From: an uncultured Enorma sp.
GTDB taxonomy: Bacteria > Actinomycetota > Coriobacteriia > Coriobacteriales > Coriobacteriaceae
Direction: 5' to 3'
Length of the DNA: 5,602 nucleotides
Assembly (NCBI GenBank): GCA_905210055.1
Contig: CAJLVH010000129.1
Span: 1-5,602, forward strand
Part shown: piece by piece, positions 1 to 5,364 of the stretch
Layout of the letters: the number at the start of each line of letters is the position of its first letter
Position numbering within the stretch: position 1 is the first letter of the stretch
Notes under the pieces: model-generated
What the model was told of the DNA's origin: nothing
Seen by the model: only the letters and a program-made list of their open reading frames with translations
Databases searched by the model: none
Program-made: the position numbers and the translations under genes

Positions 1-1162
1 CCCCTGCCAGCACAGCGGCGGTACCGCGGACTGCACGCATCTCGCCGTCTGCGACATATGCGGTTATTCCTACGGCAGCGTAAACCCCGACAACCATGCC
101 CCATCGGATGATTGGACGCAAGATGACGGCAAGCACTACCACGCCTGCGAGAACGGCTGCGGAATCCATCTCGACGAGGCATCGTGTTTGGGCGGCGAGG
201 AAAGCTACTTTGCGCTTCCAGTCTGCGAGGTGTGCAAGAACGAGTACGGAGCACTTCTGGTAGACACGACGGTCCCCACCGGCAAGATCTCGATCGAGAG
301 CGACGTATGGGCCTCGCTTCTGAACGCCATCACGTTCGATCACTTCTTCAAGGAGACCCAGACGGTCGAGATCACCGCCGACGACGACAGCTACGGCATG
401 GCGGGCTATACGGCTGACAAGGCGGCCCAGGTGGCATACCTGCTTGACGACGGCGACACAGCGCTCACGGTCGACGAGCTCGAGAACATGCGCTTCACCG
501 AGTACACGGGTCCCTTTAACATCGAGCCCGATCAGCGCCTGGTCGTCTACGCCAGGATCACTGACCATGCGGGCAACATGACCTACATCTCCTCCGACGG
601 CCTCGTGCTCGACGCAACGCCGCCCGCGGTCACGGGCATCAACGACGGCGGCACCTACTACGCGACCAGGGTTGTCAACGTCACCGATGAGAACCTCGAC
701 ACCGTCACGCTCGACGGGACGCTCGTCACCGGCGGCAGCTTCGAGCTCGTAGGCAACGTGAACCGGAACTACACCATCGTCGCCACCGATCAGGCGAGCA
801 ACGTCACCGAGGTCACGGTCACGATGAAGCCCCTCGAGGACCTCGCCGGCCAGATCGACGATCTCACGCCGGATACCGTGGACACAGACGACCGTGAGAC
901 GGTTGAGGCGGTCAAGGACGCCGCCGAGGAGAACCTCGAGGACGCAACGGACGAGGAGCGCGTCGAGCTGGAGGGCCTGATCGAGCGCTGCGACGAGCTG
1001 CTCAAGGCGATCGACGCCGCCGAGGCTGCGGCTGCACCTCAAGAGCTGCAGAATAGTATTCCCAGTACAGGAGATATATCGATGCTCTTCATTGCGAGTC
1101 TTGCCACATTTGGTATTGCATCGATTACCTTCGGACGAGCTCTGATTAAGGTTAAGCGTTAG
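1..1162 (+). CDS. Cell-wall-anchored surface protein with Cys-rich repeats and Ig-like modules (5' partial)
   Basis: This is the C-terminal 386 residues of a secreted surface protein. The frame (first full codon at base 2) is open from the window edge, so the true start and signal peptide lie outside; the in-frame TTG at 188 falls inside a repeat and is not a start. Order of parts: Cys/His-rich repeats at residues 1-83; Ig-like beta-rich modules at about 89-208 (ending LDATPP) and 209-277 (with the DGGTYY, VTDENL and YTIVATDQASN turns usual in Gram-positive surface proteins); an acidic helical stalk at about 278-345; then an IPSTGD sortase signal, a hydrophobic stretch and a KVKR tail. Family knowledge says sortase links the Thr of such a signal to the cell wall. 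The ligand is unknown; adhesion or another cell-surface role is inference. No convincing terminator follows the stop. The last 35 or so codons are markedly AT-richer than the rest. Confidence 0.88.
   Translation, partial: PCQHSGGTADCTHLAVCDICGYSYGSVNPDNHAPSDDWTQDDGKHYHACENGCGIHLDEASCLGGEESYFALPVCEVCKNEYGALLVDTTVPTGKISIESDVWASLLNAITFDHFFKETQTVEITADDDSYGMAGYTADKAAQVAYLLDDGDTALTVDELENMRFTEYTGPFNIEPDQRLVVYARITDHAGNMTYISSDGLVLDATPPAVTGINDGGTYYATRVVNVTDENLDTVTLDGTLVTGGSFELVGNVNRNYTIVATDQASNVTEVTVTMKPLEDLAGQIDDLTPDTVDTDDRETVEAVKDAAEENLEDATDEERVELEGLIERCDELLKAIDAAEAAAAPQELQNSIPSTGDISMLFIASLATFGIASITFGRALIKVKR
2..250 (+). repeat. Two diverged Cys-rich repeat units in the surface protein
   Basis: Unit 1 (residues 2-25 of the partial protein) and unit 2 (residues 60-83) align over 24 residues: a GG pair, then VC-x-x-C, then YG at the same spacing. 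Unit 1 has C2, H4, C11, C17 and C20. Unit 2 keeps C75 and C78 and has C62, but Tyr replaces the middle Cys. Between them lies a Trp/His segment with H45-x-H47-x-C49-x3-C53-x2-H56. The CxxC pairs and clustered His suggest metal binding or disulfides; this is inference. More units probably lie upstream, outside the window. Confidence 0.65.
1058..1159 (+). other. IPSTG sortase sorting signal, membrane segment and basic tail
   Basis: Residues 353-358 read IPSTGD, a variant of the LPxTG sortase motif with Ile in place of Leu. About 23 mostly hydrophobic residues follow (359 to about 381), and the protein ends in KVKR. This three-part layout is the standard sortase substrate signal and fixes the protein as wall-anchored with its N-terminal part outside the cell. 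Confidence 0.88.
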
Positions 1163-1202
1163 CGAGGTCTAGGCATAGTTTTGAAGACTTTACAATCCAG
1201 GC

Positions 1203-1231
1203 TTGGCAGCGGGGGAGTAGCGTGGTACTAT
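1203..1231 (+). promoter_or_regulatory. Probable sigma-70-type promoter of tRNA-Val
   Basis: A -35 element TTGGCA (1203-1208) and a -10 element TACTAT (1226-1231) are separated by exactly 17 bases. Transcription would begin near 1238, about 15 bases before the mature tRNA 5' end, as expected for a short leader removed by RNase P. It lies in the 90-base gap after the surface-protein gene; nothing else is seen in that gap. Assigned by eye; the start site is inferred. Confidence 0.65.
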
Positions 1232-1252
1232 AACTTTCGCTGAAAAGCACAA

Positions 1253-1327
1253 GGGCGTTTGGCTCAGGGGTAGAGCACTTCCTTCACACGGAAGGGGTCA
1301 CAAGTTCAAATCTTGTAACGCCCACCA
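1253..1327 (+). tRNA. tRNA-Val, anticodon CAC
   Basis: A complete cloverleaf can be drawn. The 7-bp acceptor stem (GGGCGTT with AACGCCC) is perfect. The D stem is GCTC/GAGC, and the anticodon stem CTTCC/GGAAG encloses loop TTCACAC with anticodon CAC at 1285-1287, which reads the valine codon GUG. A 5-base variable loop follows, then a 5-bp T stem with loop TTCAAAT. The discriminator is A1324 and CCA (1325-1327) is encoded in the gene. It has its own promoter upstream and terminator downstream, so it looks like a single-gene unit. No copy of its 3' end is seen elsewhere in the window, so there is no sign that it is a used attachment site. Confidence 0.97.
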
Positions 1328-1338
1328 GAACATGAACG

Positions 1339-1367
1339 GGGCCGGGGAGCAATCGCCGGCCCTTTTT
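1339..1367 (+). terminator. Intrinsic terminator after tRNA-Val
   Basis: A perfect 7-bp GC-only stem (GGGCCGG at 1339-1345 with CCGGCCC at 1356-1362) and a 10-base loop are followed directly by five T residues (1363-1367). It sits 11 bases after the tRNA CCA end and should end the tRNA transcript. It also separates the tRNA from the ABC-F operon, although some read-through into that operon is possible. Confidence 0.88.
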
Positions 1368-1431
1368 CGTACCACGGCTGCTTGAATGAATAGATGATGT
1401 TCTACCAGCCTGGTATCGAACGTATCATTTT

Positions 1432-1447
1432 GAGGGGTGCGGAAATG
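1432..1447 (+). promoter_or_regulatory. Ribosome binding site that sets the ABC-F start
   Basis: GAGGGG at 1432-1437 lies 7 bases before ATG 1445. The in-frame ATGs at 1394 and 1397 have no comparable site and would add 16-17 residues not expected before the usual ABC-F opening beta strand (MILNVDKIEKSFG). This decides for the start at 1445. Confidence 0.8.
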
Positions 1448-3484
1448 ATCCTCAACGTAGATAAGATCGAGAAGAGCTTCGGTGCACGCACGCTCTTCTC
1501 CGGCGCGTCCTTCCAGGTGAATCCTGGCGACCGTTTTGCGCTCGTGGGGCCGAATGGCGCCGGCAAGACCACGCTTTTGAAGATTATCATGGGTCTCGAC
1601 ACCGCCGACGGCGGCTCCATTACGTTTGCGAAGGACGTGAACGTGGGCTACCTCGAGCAGGAGACCAAGCTTGCGAGCGACGTGCCCGTGATCGATGAGG
1701 TTATGGCTGCCGCGCACGAGATCCGCGAGCTTGGTGAGCGCGCAGAAGCTCTGCAACTCAAGATCGCCGAGGCAGGGGAGACGGGTGAGGTACCCCAGAC
1801 GCTTCTCGATGAATATGGTCGCGTGCAGGATCGCTTCGAGGGGCTTGGCGGTTACGAGCTGGAAAGCAACGCGCGCCAGATCCTCGCCGGCCTGGGCTTT
1901 CCAGTCGAGGAATTCAATAAGCCCTGCGCTGAGTTCTCGGGTGGTTGGCAGATGCGCATCGCACTCGCGAAGCTCTTCTTGCGCCACCCCGATCTGCTCT
2001 TACTCGACGAGCCCACGAACCACCTCGACCTCGAAAGCGTCCAGTGGCTCCGTTCCTTCATCGCGAGCTACGAGGGAGCCGTTCTCATCGTCTCGCACGA
2101 CCGCGCCTTCATGGATGCCTGCGTGGATCATGTGGCTGCGCTCGAGAATCGCCGCATCACAGTGTATACGGGCAACTACAGCTCGTACCTCAAGCAGCGC
2201 GAGGACAACCTCGAGCAGATGCGCGCCAAGCGCGCTGCCCAGGAGCGCGAAATCGCGCACATGCAGGTCTTCGTCGACAAGTTCCGCTACAAGCCCACCA
2301 AGGCCGCTCAGGCGCAGGAGCGCATGAAGCGCATCGAGCAGATCAAGAGCGAGCTCGTGATCCTGCCCGAAGGCCATAAGCACGTGGACTTCAAGTTCCC
2401 CGATCCGCCGCGATCCGGCGACATGGTGGTGAAGCTCGAGGGCGTGTCGAAGTCGTATGCGGATAAGCACGTTTACAGCGGCATCGACCTCACGCTCTAC
2501 CGTGGTGACCATGTGGCGCTCGTGGGTCCCAACGGCGCGGGCAAGTCGACGCTTCTGAAGATGCTCGCCGGCATTGAGGCGCCGAGCTCGGGCACACGTG
2601 ACCTCGGTGTGAACGTGGGCGTGGCCTACTACGCCCAGCACCAGCTCGAAGGGCTCAAGGAGGCGAATACCGTCCTGCAGGAGATCGATTCCGTGGCTCC
2701 TACCTGGACGGTGCCCCAGCAAAGGAGCCTTCTCGGCGCCTTCCTCTTCTCGGGCGACGACGTCGACAAGCGCGTTGGCGTGCTCTCGGGTGGTGAACGG
2801 GCGCGTCTGGCACTCGCCAAGATGCTCGTGGCGCCCGAGGCACTACTTTGCCTCGACGAGCCCACGAACCACCTCGATATCGACTCGGTGGATATGCTCG
2901 AGAACGCGCTCAGGAACTTCCCCGGCACGCTCGTCCTCATCTCGCACGACGAGCACCTCGTGCGCGCCGTGGCGAACCGCGTGATCGACATTCGCGATGG
3001 CAAGATGACCGTCATCGACGGCGATTACGACTATTACCTCTTCAAGCGAGAGGACCTGGCTGAACGCGAAGCCGCAGCGGCCGAGGAGGTTGCCCGCGCC
3101 ACGCGCCCCGCAGCCGGCACCTTCGAGCCCAAGGCGCCGCGCACGCACCGGAGCGCCGACGAGGTGGCCGCACCGGCTCCCACGGGCAAGAAGACGAAAG
3201 AGCAGCGCCGCGCAGAGGCCGAGGCGCGCGCCGCCCTCAACAAGCGGCTCAAATCCACGCGCGACCGCCTGAAGGCCGTCGAGCGCGACCTTGAGCGCAA
3301 GCGTGCGCGCTATGACGAGCTTATGGAGCTTATGGCGAGCGAGGAACTCTATGCGGACCAGGCGCGGTTCAACGAGGCGCTTGGGGAATATAACGAGCTG
3401 AAGCAGGCGCTGCCGGCGCTTGAGGACGAATGGCTCGAGCTTTCTACCACGATCGAGGAGGAGACGGCACATGGAGGCGCGTAA
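1445..3484 (+). CDS. ABC-F family ATPase (ribosome-associated, duplicated ABC domains)
   Basis: A 679-residue soluble protein with two ABC ATPase domains and no membrane segments, which marks the ABC-F class that acts on the ribosome instead of transporting. Domain 1: Walker A GPNGAGKTT (35-43), signature FSGGWQ (164-169), Walker B LLLLDEP (184-190), switch His in SHD (H218). The Arm insert lies between Walker A and signature 1. The interdomain linker (about 250-310) contains the conserved Lys/Arg/Gln-rich stretch at about 276-299. Domain 2: GPNGAGKST (361-369), LSGGE (447-451), LDEPTNHLD (470-478), H501. Both catalytic Glu residues (189, 472) are present, so both sites look active. A basic C-terminal coiled coil runs from about 582 to near the end, as in Uup/YdiF-type members. 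It is first in a probable operon, overlapping the next gene by 14 bases. A housekeeping translation factor is more likely than an antibiotic-resistance factor, but sequence alone does not settle this. Confidence 0.93.
   Translation: MILNVDKIEKSFGARTLFSGASFQVNPGDRFALVGPNGAGKTTLLKIIMGLDTADGGSITFAKDVNVGYLEQETKLASDVPVIDEVMAAAHEIRELGERAEALQLKIAEAGETGEVPQTLLDEYGRVQDRFEGLGGYELESNARQILAGLGFPVEEFNKPCAEFSGGWQMRIALAKLFLRHPDLLLLDEPTNHLDLESVQWLRSFIASYEGAVLIVSHDRAFMDACVDHVAALENRRITVYTGNYSSYLKQREDNLEQMRAKRAAQEREIAHMQVFVDKFRYKPTKAAQAQERMKRIEQIKSELVILPEGHKHVDFKFPDPPRSGDMVVKLEGVSKSYADKHVYSGIDLTLYRGDHVALVGPNGAGKSTLLKMLAGIEAPSSGTRDLGVNVGVAYYAQHQLEGLKEANTVLQEIDSVAPTWTVPQQRSLLGAFLFSGDDVDKRVGVLSGGERARLALAKMLVAPEALLCLDEPTNHLDIDSVDMLENALRNFPGTLVLISHDEHLVRAVANRVIDIRDGKMTVIDGDYDYYLFKREDLAEREAAAAEEVARATRPAAGTFEPKAPRTHRSADEVAAPAPTGKKTKEQRRAEAEARAALNKRLKSTRDRLKAVERDLERKRARYDELMELMASEELYADQARFNEALGEYNELKQALPALEDEWLELSTTIEEETAHGGA
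2003..2877 (+). repeat. 26-bp perfect direct repeat at the two Walker B motifs of the ABC-F gene
   Basis: Bases 2003-2028 and 2852-2877 are identical over 26 bp; the flanking bases differ on both sides. Both copies encode LDEPTNHL followed by Asp. They lie 849 bp apart, a multiple of three. The identity reflects the conserved motif plus shared codon choice in the two ATPase halves, not a mobile repeat. Confidence 0.85.
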
Positions 3485-3767
3485 GGCGGCCGCGGTCGCG
3501 CTCAATATTTGCGCGTACGCGTTCAGAATCATCGGGATCGCCCTGTGCATCCTCGTGATCATGCTCTGCTTCCCGGGAATCGTGAACCAGCTCGGCCTCA
3601 CGGGGTTCGTCATCGACCTGTCGCGCGTGCTGCCAGGCGTCATCGCCGGTTGGGGCGTCATCGTCTCGCCGTTCGGCGGCGTCTTCCGCTTCGACTTCCT
3701 TATCGTGGGCATCGTGTTCTTCGTGCTCGATTTCGCCTGCTCGCGCATCTCGCGCGCGGTGCGCTAG
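3471..3767 (+). CDS. Small membrane protein of unknown function
   Basis: A 98-residue hydrophobic protein I do not recognise. ATG 3471 is chosen because the purine run GAGGAGGAG (3455-3463) sits 7 bases before it; an in-frame ATG at 3420 would add a basic stretch that is merely the ABC-F gene read in another frame. A short basic start (MEARK) leads into a membrane segment at about 13-34. A moderately hydrophobic Gly/Pro-containing stretch follows (about 45-66), then a second clear membrane segment (about 74-91) and a basic tail (SRISRAVR). With two crossings both ends would be cytoplasmic by the positive-inside rule; the middle stretch could be a re-entrant loop or third helix. It starts inside the ABC-F gene (14-base overlap), and its stop lies within the ribosome binding site of the M50 protease gene, so translational coupling with both is likely. 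The role is unknown; helping the adjacent membrane protease is only a guess from position. Confidence 0.8.
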   Translation: MEARKAAAVALNICAYAFRIIGIALCILVIMLCFPGIVNQLGLTGFVIDLSRVLPGVIAGWGVIVSPFGGVFRFDFLIVGIVFFVLDFACSRISRAVR

Positions 3768-3779
3768 GAGGGTTTCTTG
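3766..3779 (+). promoter_or_regulatory. Ribosome binding site that sets a TTG start for the M50 protease
   Basis: AGGAGG (3766-3771), a full match to the anti-Shine-Dalgarno sequence, overlaps the stop codon of the preceding gene and lies 5 bases before TTG 3777. There is no ATG or GTG at a suitable place before the conserved HExxH motif at residue 21, so TTG is the best start. Confidence 0.8.
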
Positions 3780-4472
3780 GATCGCCTCTTCTCTATCCTG
3801 CTCTCCGCCCTTGCGGTCATCGTCGGCATCGTCGTGCACGAGAGCGCACATGCCCTCGCCGCGTATGTGCTCGGCGACTCCACGGCGCGCTCGCGGGGGC
3901 GCATCTCGCTCAACCCGCTCGCGCACATCGACCCCTTCGGCACGGTGCTCCTGCCGCTGCTCATGGTGCTCGCCGGAGGCCCCGTCTTCGCCTATGCCAA
4001 GCCCGTGCCGGTCTACCTCGGTAACCTCAAGAATCCGAAGCGCGACGAGGTGCTCGTGGCGCTCGCGGGGCCGCTCTCGAACATCCTGGTCGCGCTCGTC
4101 GCGGCGCTGGTGTACGGTATGCTGCTGGGCGCGGTGCTCATACCCGGGCTCAGTGCGGGGACGCTCTCGCTCGGGTTCGCGAACGGCATCGCGTCGTTTC
4201 TCGTCACCCTCATGTCGGTGAACCTGTCGCTCGCGTTTTTCAACCTCATCCCCTTGCCGCCGCTCGACGGCTCGAGCATCCTCGTGCTGTTCCTCAAGGG
4301 CGAGGCGCTTCGCACCTACTACGAGATCCAGCGCTATTCCATGCCCATCCTCATCATCGTGCTCTACCTGCTCCCGAGTATCACGGGTATCGACTTGATA
4401 GGTTGGTATTTCGATTTCACGGTGTACCCGCTCATGAACGCACTGCTTTCGCTCGCGTACGGCCTTATCTAG
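3777..4472 (+). CDS. Site-2-protease-like membrane metalloprotease (M50 family)
   Basis: A 231-residue polytopic membrane protein with the zinc-protease hallmarks of family M50. HESAH (21-25) matches HExxH, with the two His as zinc ligands and Glu22 as catalytic base. The NPLAHIDPFGT stretch (46-56) and the YAKPVPV stretch (73-79) are typical of the short S2P-like branch. NLIPLPPLDG (156-165) supplies the third zinc ligand, Asp164. Hydrophobic segments lie at about 4-20, 55-73, 92-118, 130-155 and 187-229. There is no PDZ domain, so it belongs to the compact group rather than the RseP/SpoIVFB-with-extra-domain types. Such enzymes cut substrates within the membrane; the substrate here is unknown. 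It starts with TTG, 9 bases after the previous stop, and is followed after 50 bases by scpA, an arrangement common in Gram-positive genomes. Confidence 0.93.
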   Translation: MDRLFSILLSALAVIVGIVVHESAHALAAYVLGDSTARSRGRISLNPLAHIDPFGTVLLPLLMVLAGGPVFAYAKPVPVYLGNLKNPKRDEVLVALAGPLSNILVALVAALVYGMLLGAVLIPGLSAGTLSLGFANGIASFLVTLMSVNLSLAFFNLIPLPPLDGSSILVLFLKGEALRTYYEIQRYSMPILIIVLYLLPSITGIDLIGWYFDFTVYPLMNALLSLAYGLI

Positions 4473-4474
4473 GC

Positions 4475-4501
4475 TACACTATACAAGTTGGATAGGTTGG
4501 A
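4475..4501 (+). promoter_or_regulatory. Possible weak promoter element and short repeat before scpA
   Basis: The 50-base gap before scpA is AT-richer than its surroundings. It holds a -10-like TACACT (4475-4480), with an overlapping TATACA (4480-4485), and then GTTGGA twice at 9-base spacing (4487-4492 and 4496-4501). No good -35 is visible 16-18 bases upstream. This could be an internal promoter that lets scpAB be expressed apart from the upstream genes; the support is weak. Confidence 0.25.
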
Positions 4502-4510
4502 CGCCGACGA

Positions 4511-4525
4511 AGGGGAGGGGCGATG
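4511..4525 (+). promoter_or_regulatory. Ribosome binding site of scpA
   Basis: The purine-rich run AGGGGAGGGG (4511-4520) stands just before ATG 4523, giving a GGAGG core about 4 bases from the start. The encoded protein reaches the conserved FxGPxDLLL motif at residue 10, the expected distance for ScpA. Confidence 0.75.
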
Positions 4526-5326
4526 TCCTACCGTGTGACGACGCAGGGCTTCACCGGCCCCTTCGACCTGTTGCTGCAGCTTGTGTCGCGCCAAAAGGTG
4601 GATATCGGCGCCATCTCCATTTCCGAGGTGGCCGACCAGTACCTCACCGAGGTGGAACGCATCGAGGCCCTGGACTTGGATGTCGCAAGCGATTTCCTGC
4701 TCGTCGCGGCGACGCTTCTCGACATCAAAGCCGCCTCGCTCGTGCCGAGCGATGACGCGCCCCTGGTCGATGACGAGGATATCGACGACGAATACGCGGG
4801 ACTCGACGCCGAGTCGCTGCGCGAGGTGCTCATCCAACGGTTGATTGCCTACAAGCAGTTCAAGAGCGCCGCCGCCGCGCTGGGAAGCCGCATGGAGGCC
4901 GAGAGTCGCATGCATCCGCGCGTTGCCGGCCCCGACCCCGAGTTCTTGAACCTCATGCCCGATTACCTGCAGGATATCACGCTGCGCGGGCTTGCGGTGA
5001 TCTGCGCGGACCTCGATAGCCGGCGCGAGACCTTCTTGCTCGAGGCGGAGCACGTGGCACCCAAGCGCGTGCCCATCGAACTCACCGTCGCCTCCGTCGA
5101 CCGCTTCACCCGCACGAACGCGCATACCACGTTCCGCTCGCTGCTCGACGCGGATTCCACCACCGAGCAGCTCGTCGCGACGTTCCTTGCGATCCTCGAG
5201 CTCGCGAAGCGCGGGTCGATCACGCTTGCACAGGACGACCTCTTCGGCGAGATCCGCATCGACCGCGTGGAGGGCGCGCCCGAATACCACCCGGGCGACG
5301 TGCTCGACGACGATTACGACGCCTAG
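4523..5326 (+). CDS. scpA: Segregation and condensation protein A (kleisin of the SMC complex)
   Basis: A 267-residue cytoplasmic protein, of normal length for ScpA. ScpA is the kleisin that bridges the SMC ATPase heads and recruits ScpB to form bacterial condensin, needed for chromosome compaction and segregation. Recognition rests on the N-terminal SMC-binding region: FTGPFDLLL (10-18), VDI followed by SISEVADQYL (26-41), and LDLDVASDFLLVAATLLDIK (50-69). An acidic low-complexity linker follows at about 76-91. The C-terminal winged-helix region spans about 215-246 (LVATFLAILELAKRG, then FGEIRI). A short acidic tail (DDDYDA) ends the protein. The upstream gene is the M50 protease, and scpB follows after 38 bases, the usual gene order, so co-expression with its partner is expected. 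No key motif is missing. Confidence 0.97.
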   Translation: MSYRVTTQGFTGPFDLLLQLVSRQKVDIGAISISEVADQYLTEVERIEALDLDVASDFLLVAATLLDIKAASLVPSDDAPLVDDEDIDDEYAGLDAESLREVLIQRLIAYKQFKSAAAALGSRMEAESRMHPRVAGPDPEFLNLMPDYLQDITLRGLAVICADLDSRRETFLLEAEHVAPKRVPIELTVASVDRFTRTNAHTTFRSLLDADSTTEQLVATFLAILELAKRGSITLAQDDLFGEIRIDRVEGAPEYHPGDVLDDDYDA

Positions 5327-5338
5327 GCGTTTGCGCCT
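5325..5338 (+). other. Small inverted repeat at the scpA stop codon
   Basis: AGGCG (5325-5329) and CGCCT (5334-5338) form a perfect 5-bp stem with a 4-base loop, overlapping the scpA stop codon. There is no T run after it, so it is not an intrinsic terminator. It could be a minor RNA hairpin between scpA and scpB, or chance in GC-rich DNA. Confidence 0.25.
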
Positions 5339-5364
5339 TGGATGATGGTTAGGTAGGGGAGCAC

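Noticed and set aside
188..1162. Surface-protein gene starting at TTG 188
   Set aside because: The frame is open back to base 2, the upstream residues continue the same Cys-rich repeat pattern, and there is no signal peptide after 188. The gene is 5' truncated by the window.
1165..1190. Possible terminator hairpin after the surface-protein gene
   Set aside because: Only a 6-bp stem with a G-T pair and a 14-base loop, and no T run follows; too weak to call.
1253..1327. tRNA-Val as an integration (att) site for a mobile element
   Set aside because: No integrase gene, no second copy of the tRNA 3' end, and no other mobile-element signs are in the window.
1394..1444. In-frame N-terminal extension of the ABC-F gene from ATG 1394
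   Set aside because: There is no ribosome binding site before 1394, while ATG 1445 has a well-placed GAGGGG and gives the normal ABC-F N-terminus.
1298..1987. Minus-strand reading frame spanning the tRNA and the start of the ABC-F gene
   Set aside because: It overlaps the tRNA and the conserved ABC-F ATPase domain. Its start side is antisense to ABC-F and its end is a tRNA reverse complement, a common false gene.
3420..3470. Longer start for the small membrane protein at ATG 3420
   Set aside because: The added residues are the ABC-F coding sequence read in another frame and show an Arg/Ser-rich shadow pattern; ATG 3471 has the proper ribosome binding site.
2843..3748. Minus-strand frame (301 codons) opposite the ABC-F 3' end and the small membrane gene
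   Set aside because: It is rich in Arg/Leu/Ala, has no recognisable domain, and lies antisense to well-supported coding sequence.
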